Shown here one piece after another: positions 8,726 through 15,788 of a DNA stretch of 34,679 bases. Made by a program: the position numbers and the translations under genes. How positions within the stretch are numbered: position 1 is the first letter of the stretch; every line of letters begins with the position of its first letter. The stretch spans positions 1-34,679 of the forward strand of contig CANKTP010000016.1 in the NCBI GenBank assembly GCA_947486375.1, read 5' to 3'. The notes below the pieces were generated by a model. That model was not told the DNA's origin and ran no database searches. It saw nothing but the letters and a program-made list of their open reading frames with translations. The DNA is from Candidatus Hydrogenedentota bacterium (GTDB lineage Bacteria > Hydrogenedentota > Hydrogenedentia > Hydrogenedentales > GCA-2746185).

Positions 8726-9246
8726 TGGATGAACCTCCCTCGTAGTGTCTCTGTAAACAGCGCATTCGGGACCAGTTCGTCCGTCCGCATCGCGGCCACG
8801 ATCGCGGACAACGGCCCGCCCCTGTCTGGCAGGATTAAGCCGGGGGCCAACTCAAGCAATGGGGCCGCAATGAACGGGCGGTTGCGAATATCGGGATCCG
8901 GCAGCTTCAGCCGTTCCGTGTCCATCACGGTGTCTCCCCAGAGTATCACGTCCAAGTCGATACAGCGCGGGGCGAACTTGTCGTCCGAGCGCACGCGCCC
9001 GAGACGGGACTCGATGCCGCGAAGGACATCGTATTTTAGCGCATCGGGCGGGGTCGATGTGCTGATTCCCACTACTCCATTCAGATAATCGGGAAGTCCC
9101 GGATTCCCCAGCGCCCGGCTCCAGTAAAACATCGATACGGCGGCCAAGCGCAATTCCCGGGACAGTAAGTCCAGCGCGATGGAGATGTTCCGCTCGGGGT
9201 CAATGTTCGAGCCGACGGCAACGTATGCCTCGACCGGGGAAGTCAC
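8722..9246 (-). CDS. folK: 2-amino-4-hydroxy-6-hydroxymethyldihydropteridine pyrophosphokinase
   Basis: The 174-residue HPPK transfers pyrophosphate from ATP to 6-hydroxymethyl-7,8-dihydropterin. It shows the N-terminal [15 protein letters not shown], the conserved [13 protein letters not shown] (usual form GPxQPxFLN), and the metal-binding [12 protein letters not shown] (RxxDxD). The late [20 protein letters not shown] corresponds to the family's PHPRMxxRxFVLxPL block. I place the start at GTG 9246, which overlaps the folB stop (GTGA); the open frame extends further upstream, but only inside folB and out of homology. It couples to folE through another 4-base overlap. Confidence 0.95.
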   Translation of the reverse strand: MTSPVEAYVAVGSNIDPERNISIALDLLSRELRLAAVSMFYWSRALGNPGLPDYLNGVVGISTSTPPDALKYDVLRGIESRLGRVRSDDKFAPRCIDLDVILWGDTVMDTERLKLPDPDIRNRPFIAAPLLELAPGLILPDRGGPLSAIVAAMRTDELVPNALFTETLRGRFIQ

Positions 9247-9620
9247 GACGGTTCCGGGCGGCCGCGGGAAATTCGGACGGCCACGCTGCGGGCAAACCGC
9301 AAGGCCCCGGGCTTGTCGATGGTCACGTCCACTCGATTCACCCGGGGAGACTCGAGCACCACCGACGCGATACGCTCGGCGAGGGCCTCGATAAGACGGA
9401 ATTCGGACTTCTCGACCGCGGCGAGCACGCGCTTTTTCACGGTCTTGTAATCTACCGTGTCCTCGATGGCGTCCGACTTTCCAGCCTCGGCCAAATTCGC
9501 GTGCATCGCGATATTTAAGACCAAGTCTTGTACGTCGCGGCGTTCCTCGGGGTAGACCCCGATGATGCAACGGACTGCAAGGTCGCGGATATACACTCGA
9601 TCGCGGGATTCATCCGCCAT
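9243..9620 (-). CDS. folB: Dihydroneopterin aldolase
   Basis: The 125-residue enzyme cleaves 7,8-dihydroneopterin to 6-hydroxymethyldihydropterin and glycolaldehyde. Family landmarks are VYIRDLAVRCIIGVYPEER at the N-terminus, IEDTVDYKTVKKRV, the pterin-binding glutamate in RLIEALAERIASVVL, and the VDVTIDKPGAL strand with its conserved lysine. The length is normal. It begins at ATG 9620, 11 bases inside the 3' end of the reductase gene, and ends overlapping folK. The run reductase-folB-folK-folE therefore covers consecutive pterin steps, although folP is absent. Confidence 0.96.
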   Translation of the reverse strand: MADESRDRVYIRDLAVRCIIGVYPEERRDVQDLVLNIAMHANLAEAGKSDAIEDTVDYKTVKKRVLAAVEKSEFRLIEALAERIASVVLESPRVNRVDVTIDKPGALRFARSVAVRISRGRPEPS

Positions 9621-10362
9621 AAATGTTCCCCTTCATGTGGCGGCCGCCGTCCACATATATTGTTTGTCCCGTAATAAAGGGGTTCGTGAGCAGGAAGATG
9701 ACGGAATTCACGACATCTTCCTCGCGGCCGATCCGCTGGAGCGGGTTCGTGTCGGCGAGGGCGTCGAGGTAGGAAATATCCTCGCCCGCAGGCGGGAGGA
9801 TGAGGCCGGGGGCCACCGCATTCACCCGGACCTTGGGCGCGTATTCGAGGGCGGCCATCCGGGTCAATGAGTGCAACATGCGCTTGCTTAAATGATAGGA
9901 GAGGTGTTCGCTGTCGTAGTCGTGGATGCGGGCATCCAGAAGATTGACCACCGCGCCCTGGTGTCCTTGCGCCGCAAAGGCCCTCGTCAACGCCATCGGC
10001 GCCCATGCATTGACCTTTAGGTTCTCGGCGAGCCCCTCCCAAATCGCGCCGTCCAGCCGGTCCGTGGGAAAGATGGAGGCGTTGTTGACCAAGATATCCA
10101 TCCGCCCCGCAGCCGCAGCGGCGGCCTTGAACAAGGTGTCTGCTCCGTCGGGAAGGGAGAAATCCGCACGAATGGGCCACACGCGGACCCCCATTGCTCG
10201 GGCTATTTCCGCAGTCAAACTCATTTCCCGGTCGGAACCGTTGTAGTGGAGCAAGACATTGGCACCGTTTTCCGCGAGCGCCAAGGCCACCGAGCGGCCC
10301 AAACGCTTGGCCGCGCCCGTCACGAGCGCGGTCTTTCCTTCCAGTGATTTTCCGCTCGCCAC
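9610..10362 (-). CDS. FolM/PTR1-like short-chain reductase, probable dihydropteridine reductase
   Basis: The 250-residue protein is a classical short-chain dehydrogenase/reductase. It has the cofactor motif TGAAKRLGRS (15-24), NNAS (93-96) and the catalytic pair Y156/K160 in YHLSK. The dinucleotide motif reads TGxxxRxG rather than the usual TGxxxGxG. Arginine at that position is the hallmark of pteridine reductase PTR1 and dihydromonapterin reductase FolM. With folB, folK and folE directly downstream, reduction of a dihydropterin or dihydrofolate with NADPH is the likely reaction, perhaps standing in for FolA. The GTG start at 10362 lies 27 bases after the preceding gene without a strong ribosome site. 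A generic SDR role cannot be excluded from sequence alone. Confidence 0.85.
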   Translation of the reverse strand: MASGKSLEGKTALVTGAAKRLGRSVALALAENGANVLLHYNGSDREMSLTAEIARAMGVRVWPIRADFSLPDGADTLFKAAAAAAGRMDILVNNASIFPTDRLDGAIWEGLAENLKVNAWAPMALTRAFAAQGHQGAVVNLLDARIHDYDSEHLSYHLSKRMLHSLTRMAALEYAPKVRVNAVAPGLILPPAGEDISYLDALADTNPLQRIGREEDVVNSVIFLLTNPFITGQTIYVDGGRHMKGNIYGG

Positions 10363-10389
10363 GCCGCGCTCGCAGGCCGGATGGGGCCG

Positions 10390-11214
10390 CTATTCCGCCG
10401 GGGCTTTTTCGCCGAAGGGCGGGGCCTGTTGCGCCGCCTCGAGCACGTCCGCCGCCGGGAGAATAATGCCCATGACGTTGTCTTCCATCCCGCCGCCGAA
10501 CATACCCATCCCGCCGCCGCCGCTTTCCTTGATCACGCGAACAAGGAAAACACCGACCGCTTGGCCATCGAGCGTAAACGCGGGAGAGCCCATTCCCGTA
10601 TGCGTGGGATCGTTACCGGGAATGTAAAAGGTCCGCGGCTTGTCGACCACGGCGGTGATGCGTTCGACGGAGGCGGCGTGTACTCGCCGGGCGACCTTGC
10701 CGAGCCGGTTCACGGAAATGACTTGATCGAGGACCAGGGGCGCGCCAGTCTTTGTCATGTCGACGTAGGCAAACTCTTTCTCGGGCTTCCGGACCGGGCG
10801 GATGAACGCAATGTCGAGGTCTTTGTCGCGAAGGATGATCTCGGCGGGGACCTCGGTCTCGTCCTCGAGGATGATCTTGGCGTCGGTGATCTCGGTGTCC
10901 ATTTTCATGTCGTCGAACTGACCCCCGGACATCATGGCCTCCATCATCGAGGCGGGGTCGCTTTCAGACAGGGACATGATCGCGAGACCGGTCGCATCGA
11001 TGACGGTCGCGGTCATCTCGGCCTTGTTTTCGTTTTCCTGCGAATCCATTCCCGGCATGGAGAATTTCTGCTTCATGACCAACTCGACGGTCACGACCGC
11101 AGCCTTGTTCTTTTCGAGGATTTCCCGTCCCTTGTCGGCGATTTCATCTGCGCCGGCCGAAACGATCAGGGCGGTCAAACTCGCGGCAATCGTTCCCGCA
11201 ATCCGGAATCTCAT
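10390..11214 (-). CDS. Secreted trypsin-fold protein, probably catalytically inactive relative of HtrA
   Basis: The 274-residue protein has a signal peptide (MRFRIAGTIAASLTALIVSAGA, cleavage probably before DE). The body resembles the protease domain of the neighbouring HtrA-like protein: an N-terminal helix, AAVVTVELV, a DLDIAFIRP strand where HtrA has its catalytic aspartate, and MGSPAFTLDGQAVGVF where HtrA has GNSGGPLVDMNGDIIGI. The GNSGG motif is replaced and no TNxHV histidine is visible, so proteolysis is unlikely. I chose ATG 11214 because it has AAGGA upstream and begins the signal peptide; an in-frame start at 11244 would overlap htrA. A Met- and Gly-rich loop (GGGGMGMFGGGM) lies near the C-terminus. 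It sits 17 bases after the HtrA-like gene, suggesting a shared extracytoplasmic role. Confidence 0.75.
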   Translation of the reverse strand: MRFRIAGTIAASLTALIVSAGADEIADKGREILEKNKAAVVTVELVMKQKFSMPGMDSQENENKAEMTATVIDATGLAIMSLSESDPASMMEAMMSGGQFDDMKMDTEITDAKIILEDETEVPAEIILRDKDLDIAFIRPVRKPEKEFAYVDMTKTGAPLVLDQVISVNRLGKVARRVHAASVERITAVVDKPRTFYIPGNDPTHTGMGSPAFTLDGQAVGVFLVRVIKESGGGGMGMFGGGMEDNVMGIILPAADVLEAAQQAPPFGEKAPAE

Positions 11215-11231
11215 CAACGTTCCTTTCGGCG

Positions 11232-13247
11232 TCAGTTGTCCCAACGCGGTTGCAGTTCGACGTAAACGGTATAGATGCCTCGCCGGACCCGGAGCACCAC
11301 GTTTTCCGGCTTGGATTCCGACAGTCCCTTCATCGTGGCCGCGAAGGCATCGAGGTCCGTCGTGGACACGTCGCCCACGCCGAGGACCAGGTCGTTTGTG
11401 TTGAGCTCGCCGAGGGCGGCCCAGCCGCCGGGCTTAACCTCATCGACCAACACGCCGGCCTGTTCTTGCGCCCACTGCTCTTTGGCCCTGTCGAAGAAGG
11501 TGATCTCGCGTACGGTGAAGTCGAAATTATCGTCGCGATATTTGCGCATCTCGCGATCGAGCAGGGGAGCGCGGACGAGTTCGACGGCGACTTTCATGGG
11601 TTGGCCGTCGCGCACGATGCTCAACTCGGCGGAGCCGCCGACCCGATATTCGCGGATCAACGTGGGCAACTCCTCGTAGTGTTCCGGTGCGTTGGCGGTA
11701 AGGGCTTCGCCATCCACCGCCGTGACCAAGTCCCCCACTTTCAACCCGGCCTTCTCGGCCGTGCTGCCCTTGTACACTTGAATCAGCCGAAAGCCTTTCA
11801 GTTCGGCGTTGCCCATCTTTTCCGCGATGTCGCGGGTGATGACTTGGGTATCCACCGGGAGCCACGCCTTCTTTACTTCGAGCCCAGGATCGTTGAGTTC
11901 CTTGATGCCCACCTTCACCACGGTGACGTACGTGCCGGTCTTGCGCTCGAACGTCGCCAACACGGGGACAGGCTCGCTCGCGCCCTTGGAGATTTCGGAT
12001 GTTAGCGCCACCAGGGAATCGAGGTCCTTGATAGGCGTATCGTTGACCGCGATCAATACGTCTTCATTGTCGATCGACGGCTTTGCGTCGCCAGCGGGTC
12101 CACCCGGGCGCACCGACGTAATCGACACGCCGTCACGTGAGGCCCGCTTGAGTTCCTTCGACATCACGTAGGACAAGTTTCGCCCGGTGATGCCCCACTG
12201 CTTTAATTCGCGTTCCTTCGGACGGACCTTCTCGCGCTCGATGGTCGTGACCGTCAAGGTCTTTTCCTCGCCGTTGCGAAGGACGGTCATCTCGAAAGGT
12301 TGCCCGATGGGGAGCCCGGCCACGAGCCCGTTGAACTCGGGCATCTGTTCCTCGAAGCGCACGTGAACGTCCTTGCCTGCGAGCCGGACGACCAAGTCGC
12401 CCGATTGGATCCCCGCAGCCTGGGCAGGCGCGCCGTCCAACACGTCCGTTACGAGGACGCCGCGTCCGATGGACTCTTGTTGCTTCAGGAGCGGGCGCGC
12501 CCCCATGCCAATCCAACTGCGGCGCACCGTACCGTGCTCCATGAGTTCCTGGGCCACGCCCTTGGCCAGGCTCCCGGGGATCGCGCCGCCCAAGCCCACG
12601 CCAATCTCATTGATGCCGATGATGTCCCCGTTCATGTCCACGAGCGGCCCGCCGGAATTGCCGGGAAATATCACGGCGTCATGCGCGATCCACCGGACCA
12701 AGGCCCCGACATCCTCGCCGTCCATCTCCATCGCGCCGAACATCCGGCGCGGCATGATCATCTCGGCATTGCTGACGATTCCCAAGGTCACCGACTGCGA
12801 AAGCGACAAGGGCGAACCCATCGCCATGACGCTGTCGCCGACACGCACCTTGGAGGAGTCTCCGAAGGACACCGCCGGGAATTCCTGCGGCGTATCGGGC
12901 ATAAGCTTGATGATGGCGATGTCGGTCATGGGGTCCGAGCCGACCAGAACCGCGTCCACTTCCTCGCGATTCGACAGGGTGCAGGACAATCGCGTCGCAT
13001 CGCCCGCGACGTGATGGTTCGTCACCACGTGGCCTTCCTTGCTGATGATGGCACCGCTGCCGAAGGATTCATAGCGGTTCTCCCGCCCTTCGTCGTAGTA
13101 GACCGCCACAACATGGATGCGAACAAGGGCGGGCTTCACCTTGGCGACCACCCGTTCGACCGCCTCCCGGGTTCCCCCGTCCTGCGCCATCGCCGCGAAC
13201 GGGGCCAACAGGACAATACACACCCCGCGCGCAAATAAAGTCGTCAC
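11232..13247 (-). CDS. HtrA/DegP-like serine protease with multiple PDZ domains
   Basis: The 671-residue secreted protein starts with a short signal peptide (cleavage near AMA-QD). The trypsin-like domain (about 30-230) has an intact triad: H79 in TNHHV, D109 in MTDIAII and S198 in PGNSGGP. Three or four PDZ-like modules follow, at roughly 245-340, 355-450, 480-565 and 590-668, each with a GD-L/V-I/V-x-V/A-x-x-G-type core such as AGIQSGDLVVRLAGKDV and AGLKVGDLVTAVDGEAL. DegP has two PDZ domains, so this is an extended version. It should degrade or bind misfolded envelope proteins. The GTG start at 13247 has GAGGTG just upstream. It is the first gene of the nine-gene minus-strand cluster. Confidence 0.93.
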   Translation of the reverse strand: MTTLFARGVCIVLLAPFAAMAQDGGTREAVERVVAKVKPALVRIHVVAVYYDEGRENRYESFGSGAIISKEGHVVTNHHVAGDATRLSCTLSNREEVDAVLVGSDPMTDIAIIKLMPDTPQEFPAVSFGDSSKVRVGDSVMAMGSPLSLSQSVTLGIVSNAEMIMPRRMFGAMEMDGEDVGALVRWIAHDAVIFPGNSGGPLVDMNGDIIGINEIGVGLGGAIPGSLAKGVAQELMEHGTVRRSWIGMGARPLLKQQESIGRGVLVTDVLDGAPAQAAGIQSGDLVVRLAGKDVHVRFEEQMPEFNGLVAGLPIGQPFEMTVLRNGEEKTLTVTTIEREKVRPKERELKQWGITGRNLSYVMSKELKRASRDGVSITSVRPGGPAGDAKPSIDNEDVLIAVNDTPIKDLDSLVALTSEISKGASEPVPVLATFERKTGTYVTVVKVGIKELNDPGLEVKKAWLPVDTQVITRDIAEKMGNAELKGFRLIQVYKGSTAEKAGLKVGDLVTAVDGEALTANAPEHYEELPTLIREYRVGGSAELSIVRDGQPMKVAVELVRAPLLDREMRKYRDDNFDFTVREITFFDRAKEQWAQEQAGVLVDEVKPGGWAALGELNTNDLVLGVGDVSTTDLDAFAATMKGLSESKPENVVLRVRRGIYTVYVELQPRWDN

Positions 13248-13418
13248 AATTCCACCTCACAAAAGGGGTTACGGTCAAGCTCCCACTGTATCATTCCCCG
13301 GGATGCGGCGCAACGCAAGAAATGCCGCAATTTTTGAGGGGATTTAGAGCCGAATGGCCAATTTCCGGGGAATCGAACCTTTGGAAAAAGACGCCCAATG
13401 GCGGCATGCCGAGACCAC

Positions 13419-13447
13419 TTGCAAGATTTAAAAAACGGTGGTACAAT
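13419..13447 (+). promoter_or_regulatory. Candidate sigma70-type promoter for a plus-strand small RNA
   Basis: TTGCAA (13419-13424) and TACAAT (13442-13447) are separated by 17 bases on the plus strand. They match the consensus at four and five of six positions. No plus-strand gene follows, but a stable hairpin and an intrinsic terminator do, about 70-100 bases downstream. Confidence 0.5.
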
Positions 13448-13453
13448 CGGATT

Positions 13454-13561
13454 GCTGGGTTAAGCCGACCGGCCCGACATTCGCCCGTCGAACCGGTCAA
13501 TGGCTCAACCTCTGATGGTGGACATCAGGCGACCCCGACGCCTGATGTCCTTTTTGTTTTT
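13454..13561 (+). ncRNA. Candidate small RNA, about 105 nucleotides, two stem-loops
   Basis: Between the promoter at 13419-13447 and the terminator at 13520-13561 the sequence folds into a long imperfect hairpin. Pairs are 13458-13461 with 13507-13510, 13463-13466 with 13502-13505, 13467-13472 with 13493-13498, and 13475-13478 with 13487-13490. That gives 18 base pairs capped by an 8-base loop. The terminator stem follows nine bases later. The region lies between two minus-strand genes, so it is neither a leader nor a trailer of a known plus-strand gene. I do not recognise the RNA as 4.5S, tmRNA, RNase P or a known riboswitch. Function is unknown; base-pairing regulation of the flanking htrA or sigma/anti-sigma transcripts is only a possibility. 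Confidence 0.55.
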
Positions 13562-13602
13562 CGCCTCGCTCTACTACGCTATTTCGCCATGATGGTGGAC
13601 AT
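13513..13602 (+). repeat. 13-bp direct repeat flanking the terminator
   Basis: TGATGGTGGACAT occurs at 13513-13525 and again at 13590-13602. The first copy runs into the terminator stem; the second leads into the next structured element. It may be a duplicated RNA unit or a protein-binding site. Confidence 0.6.
13520..13561 (+). terminator. Strong intrinsic terminator, plus strand
   Basis: A perfect 12-bp stem (GGACATCAGGCG at 13520-13531, complement at 13539-13550) with a 7-base loop is followed directly by T5-G-T5 (13551-13561). The T-run lies only on the plus-strand side, so it stops plus-strand transcription and ends the candidate RNA. Confidence 0.9.
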
Positions 13603-13610
13603 ACGTGTTT

Positions 13611-13770
13611 CTACTTGACTCACCCCGATGTTCCGTGGTCAAGTAGTCGGGCTATCCGGGAGGCAGGCCCATGAAGCGGTACTTGGCTGCAGTTACTCTC
13701 TTGGGGAAGGAGTGACTTGAGGTAGATGGTGTACGTTGAGGTCTCCACAAGCCCGCCTCCCGGATAGCCC
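13611..13770. other. Large structured element: 9-bp hairpin plus a 16-bp long-range stem enclosing an apical hairpin
   Basis: CTACTTGAC (13611-13619) pairs with GTCAAGTAG (13638-13646), extended by CAC/GTG after a one-base bulge. Immediately after, 13649-13664 (GGGCTATCCGGGAGGC) is perfectly complementary to 13755-13770, 90 bases away. Inside lies an apical hairpin (13691-13717) with a CTT-GGGG-AAG tip and a large internal loop. The layout of closing stem, big internal loop and apical hairpin recalls 6S RNA, but it is shorter, and I do not recognise conserved 6S sequence. No convincing promoter or T-run shows the strand. It ends 30 bases before the stop of the anti-sigma gene. A small mobile element or an unrecognised RNA are the alternatives. 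Confidence 0.5.
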
Positions 13771-13800
13771 TTCAATGGTTCGAGATCGGTCTCCTCTCGC

Positions 13801-15099
13801 TCACTGCGGTTTTAGGACGACATTGAATTCGTCTTCGAATTGGGTCTCCACGCTCCCCGACGAAAAATCCGGGACAAGCTGCACAATGATGATCTGCGGA
13901 TACTCGGAGATGGCTGCGGCGTTCTGGATGACGAACGAATGCTGCGCCGGATCCTTCAGCGCGGCGCGGGGAATTCGTCCGGAAAAGAGCGGCTCTTTGT
14001 TCGTCCCCGAATACACATATACGTTGTAGGCGCATCGATCCGCCAAGGCGTCGTTTTCCTTCCATCGAAGGACGATCGAGTCGAACGGGCGCCCCTGCGT
14101 GGCCACGAAATAAGCGCCCCCCCCGGTGAGCTGGCTGGGCTGGCTATGCGCCAAGACAGCTTCCTCGAAAAGCACGCTCGCGTCCTTGTTTGCCACGATA
14201 GCCCTGGCCCAGCCCATGGTCTCCGTCACGTCGACCTGCAGCGTATTCAGCACCGCGCTACCCGGGATCACGTCCACTTGCTGGCCAGGCAACAAGCTCC
14301 GAAAAACCGAGGGAAATTCCTTGTGCTCGACCTGGACTTCCCCATCCTCGACCGTGACGACGGTGCGATTGTCTGCCAAGACTCGCACGTCGAAGACCGT
14401 GCCGAATACGCGGATATCCCCCGACGGCGTGGTCACTTCAAACGGACGTCGCGCTTTGCCCACCGATAGCTGCACTTGGCCCTTTTCCACGGCGATCCGG
14501 CGCTCGTCAATCACGACGATCCGCGTCTGTTCGTTCAGGCGTATTTCGGACGGGCCGCCGACCGACAGCATCAAGGTGGTCCCCTCACCGGTCTCGAAGC
14601 GCTGGCCAGCGTCGATAAAACTCTTCAACAAGGCAGGCGACCGTTCGCCGGTGGCCGCCGCCAAGCGATCCGCGTATTCCCCCTGACGATGCGTCACGAC
14701 GCCCAAGGCATCCGAACGCACTGCCGGATGCGGCCAAGTATAACTCAGCACCGCCGCCAGTACGACCAGTAACAGCGCTGCCGCGACCGGTACGAATTCT
14801 CCAAGTCGCCCAAGCAGTCCGTCGGGGTGCTTGGCACGCCAATTGAGTCCCGCTACGTCAATGGGCGTATGTTCCATATCGGGGAGATGGTCGATGATCG
14901 ACGGTGCCAAGTCGCGTGCAAGGCGGTACGGCGCATGGAGTTCGAACATGCGAACGTTAAATCGCTGATGCCGGCGCAATTGCATCGCACAGGTAGCGCA
15001 GTCCCCGACGTGCTGCTCGACAAGGAGCCGATCAGAACTCTTCAGTTCCCCATCGATGTATCCTTGAAGCATGCCATCTATTTGAGCGCAGGCTGCCAC
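13801..15099 (-). CDS. Membrane anti-sigma factor: zinc-finger domain, one TM helix, FecR domain
   Basis: The 432-residue protein begins with a ZAS-type anti-sigma domain: H30-x3-C34-x2-C37 in EQHVGDCATC, followed by a helix that would wrap the sigma factor. One membrane helix lies at about 103-122 (VPVAAALLLVVLAAVLSYTW). The outside part contains a FecR-like beta domain (about 140-275; GDIRVFGTVFDVRVLADNRT and VEDGEVQVEHKE) and a C-terminal beta-rich domain of unknown type. It should hold the upstream ECF sigma factor at the membrane and release it on an envelope signal. The GTG at 15099 overlaps the sigma gene by 22 bases, so the pair is translationally coupled; an ATG nine codons in is possible but would cut the domain. 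Confidence 0.9.
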   Translation of the reverse strand: MAACAQIDGMLQGYIDGELKSSDRLLVEQHVGDCATCAMQLRRHQRFNVRMFELHAPYRLARDLAPSIIDHLPDMEHTPIDVAGLNWRAKHPDGLLGRLGEFVPVAAALLLVVLAAVLSYTWPHPAVRSDALGVVTHRQGEYADRLAAATGERSPALLKSFIDAGQRFETGEGTTLMLSVGGPSEIRLNEQTRIVVIDERRIAVEKGQVQLSVGKARRPFEVTTPSGDIRVFGTVFDVRVLADNRTVVTVEDGEVQVEHKEFPSVFRSLLPGQQVDVIPGSAVLNTLQVDVTETMGWARAIVANKDASVLFEEAVLAHSQPSQLTGGGAYFVATQGRPFDSIVLRWKENDALADRCAYNVYVYSGTNKEPLFSGRIPRAALKDPAQHSFVIQNAAAISEYPQIIIVQLVPDFSSGSVETQFEDEFNVVLKPQ

Positions 15100-15674
15100 C
15101 TAGATTCTCCTTCAGACGATGAATCCAAATCCGACAATACTTCGCGCAACTGCTTCGAACCTCGCTGCAGGGCGCTCCTAACTTCTTCCCGCGAGTCTCC
15201 CGTAAAGGAGACGATTTCGTCGTAACTTAGTTCCTGCAAATATCTTAGGACAACTGTCAATCGATACCGTTCTGGTAGGGTGTCGATGGCCTGTTGGACC
15301 CGCTCGAAAACTTCCTTCTTCTCTACCTGACCTCTTGGTCCGGCACGGGCGTCCTCTATCGATAACGTGCGCCGAAAAGGAAGCGGAGTTTCGTTCTTGA
15401 GTCGCACGCCGTGACGCCGAAGCCAGTTGGCCGCCGTGCGGCAGGTAATCTCTTTCAGCCAAGGGCCGAAACTTTCGGGTTGCTTCAATTTTTGGAGGCT
15501 GCGGTAGGCAGCCATAAACGACTCTTGTGACACATCTTCCGCCGCGCCGTAGCGCCCGACGTAATAAAAAGCCGTCGCGAATACCGCAGACTGGTATTGA
15601 TTCACCAAGTCGGCATACGCATCGGTGTCGCCAGCAAGGCAACGGGCAACGAGCTGTGCGTCCTCTATACGCAT
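15078..15674 (-). CDS. ECF-type RNA polymerase sigma factor
   Basis: The 198-residue protein has sigma region 2 (about 10-75; LVNQYQSAVFATAFYYVG, then AEDVSQESFMAAYRSL). A linker leads to region 4 (about 125-180; IDTLPERYRLTVVLRYLQELSYDEIVSFTG), a helix-turn-helix for the -35 element. Regions 1 and 3 are absent, as in ECF sigmas. The overlapping zinc-finger anti-sigma gene downstream is the usual partner. ATG 15674 has AAGGAA a few bases upstream. The trailing SSSEGESRWQPALK is low-complexity and probably unstructured. The regulon cannot be read from the window, but autoregulation is common in this family. Confidence 0.95.
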   Translation of the reverse strand: MRIEDAQLVARCLAGDTDAYADLVNQYQSAVFATAFYYVGRYGAAEDVSQESFMAAYRSLQKLKQPESFGPWLKEITCRTAANWLRRHGVRLKNETPLPFRRTLSIEDARAGPRGQVEKKEVFERVQQAIDTLPERYRLTVVLRYLQELSYDEIVSFTGDSREEVRSALQRGSKQLREVLSDLDSSSEGESRWQPALK

Positions 15675-15750
15675 CCGTTCCTTCCCGTGTCAGCGTCCCG
15701 AACGCCCACGACCTACAGTCAGGTTGTTATGTGCTATATAGTGGTCAGGA

Positions 15751-15775
15751 TTAGATTTCCGACACATATCGTTCC
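15751..15775 (-). promoter_or_regulatory. Possible ECF-type promoter upstream of the sigma gene
   Basis: The minus strand has GGAAC (15775-15771), the usual ECF -35 core, then 15 bases, then TCTAA (15755-15751), close to sigmaE-type -10 elements. The spacer is about two bases shorter than the Escherichia coli sigmaE norm, so this is tentative. It would allow autoregulation. Confidence 0.3.
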
Positions 15776-15788
15776 ATAATGGATCCAT

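Noticed and set aside
12300-13238. 312-codon plus-strand frame opposite the HtrA-like gene
   Set aside because: Shadow of a clear protease gene; His/Asp-rich composition is typical of antisense frames here.
13322-13618. 98-codon plus-strand open frame in the 13.3-13.6 kb gap
   Set aside because: It runs straight through the promoter, the RNA hairpin and the intrinsic terminator, and shows no protein-family features.
13649-13770. Reading the long stem as a terminator of the anti-sigma gene
   Set aside because: Neither side of the stem is followed by a T-run, and the 90-base interior is too large for an intrinsic terminator.
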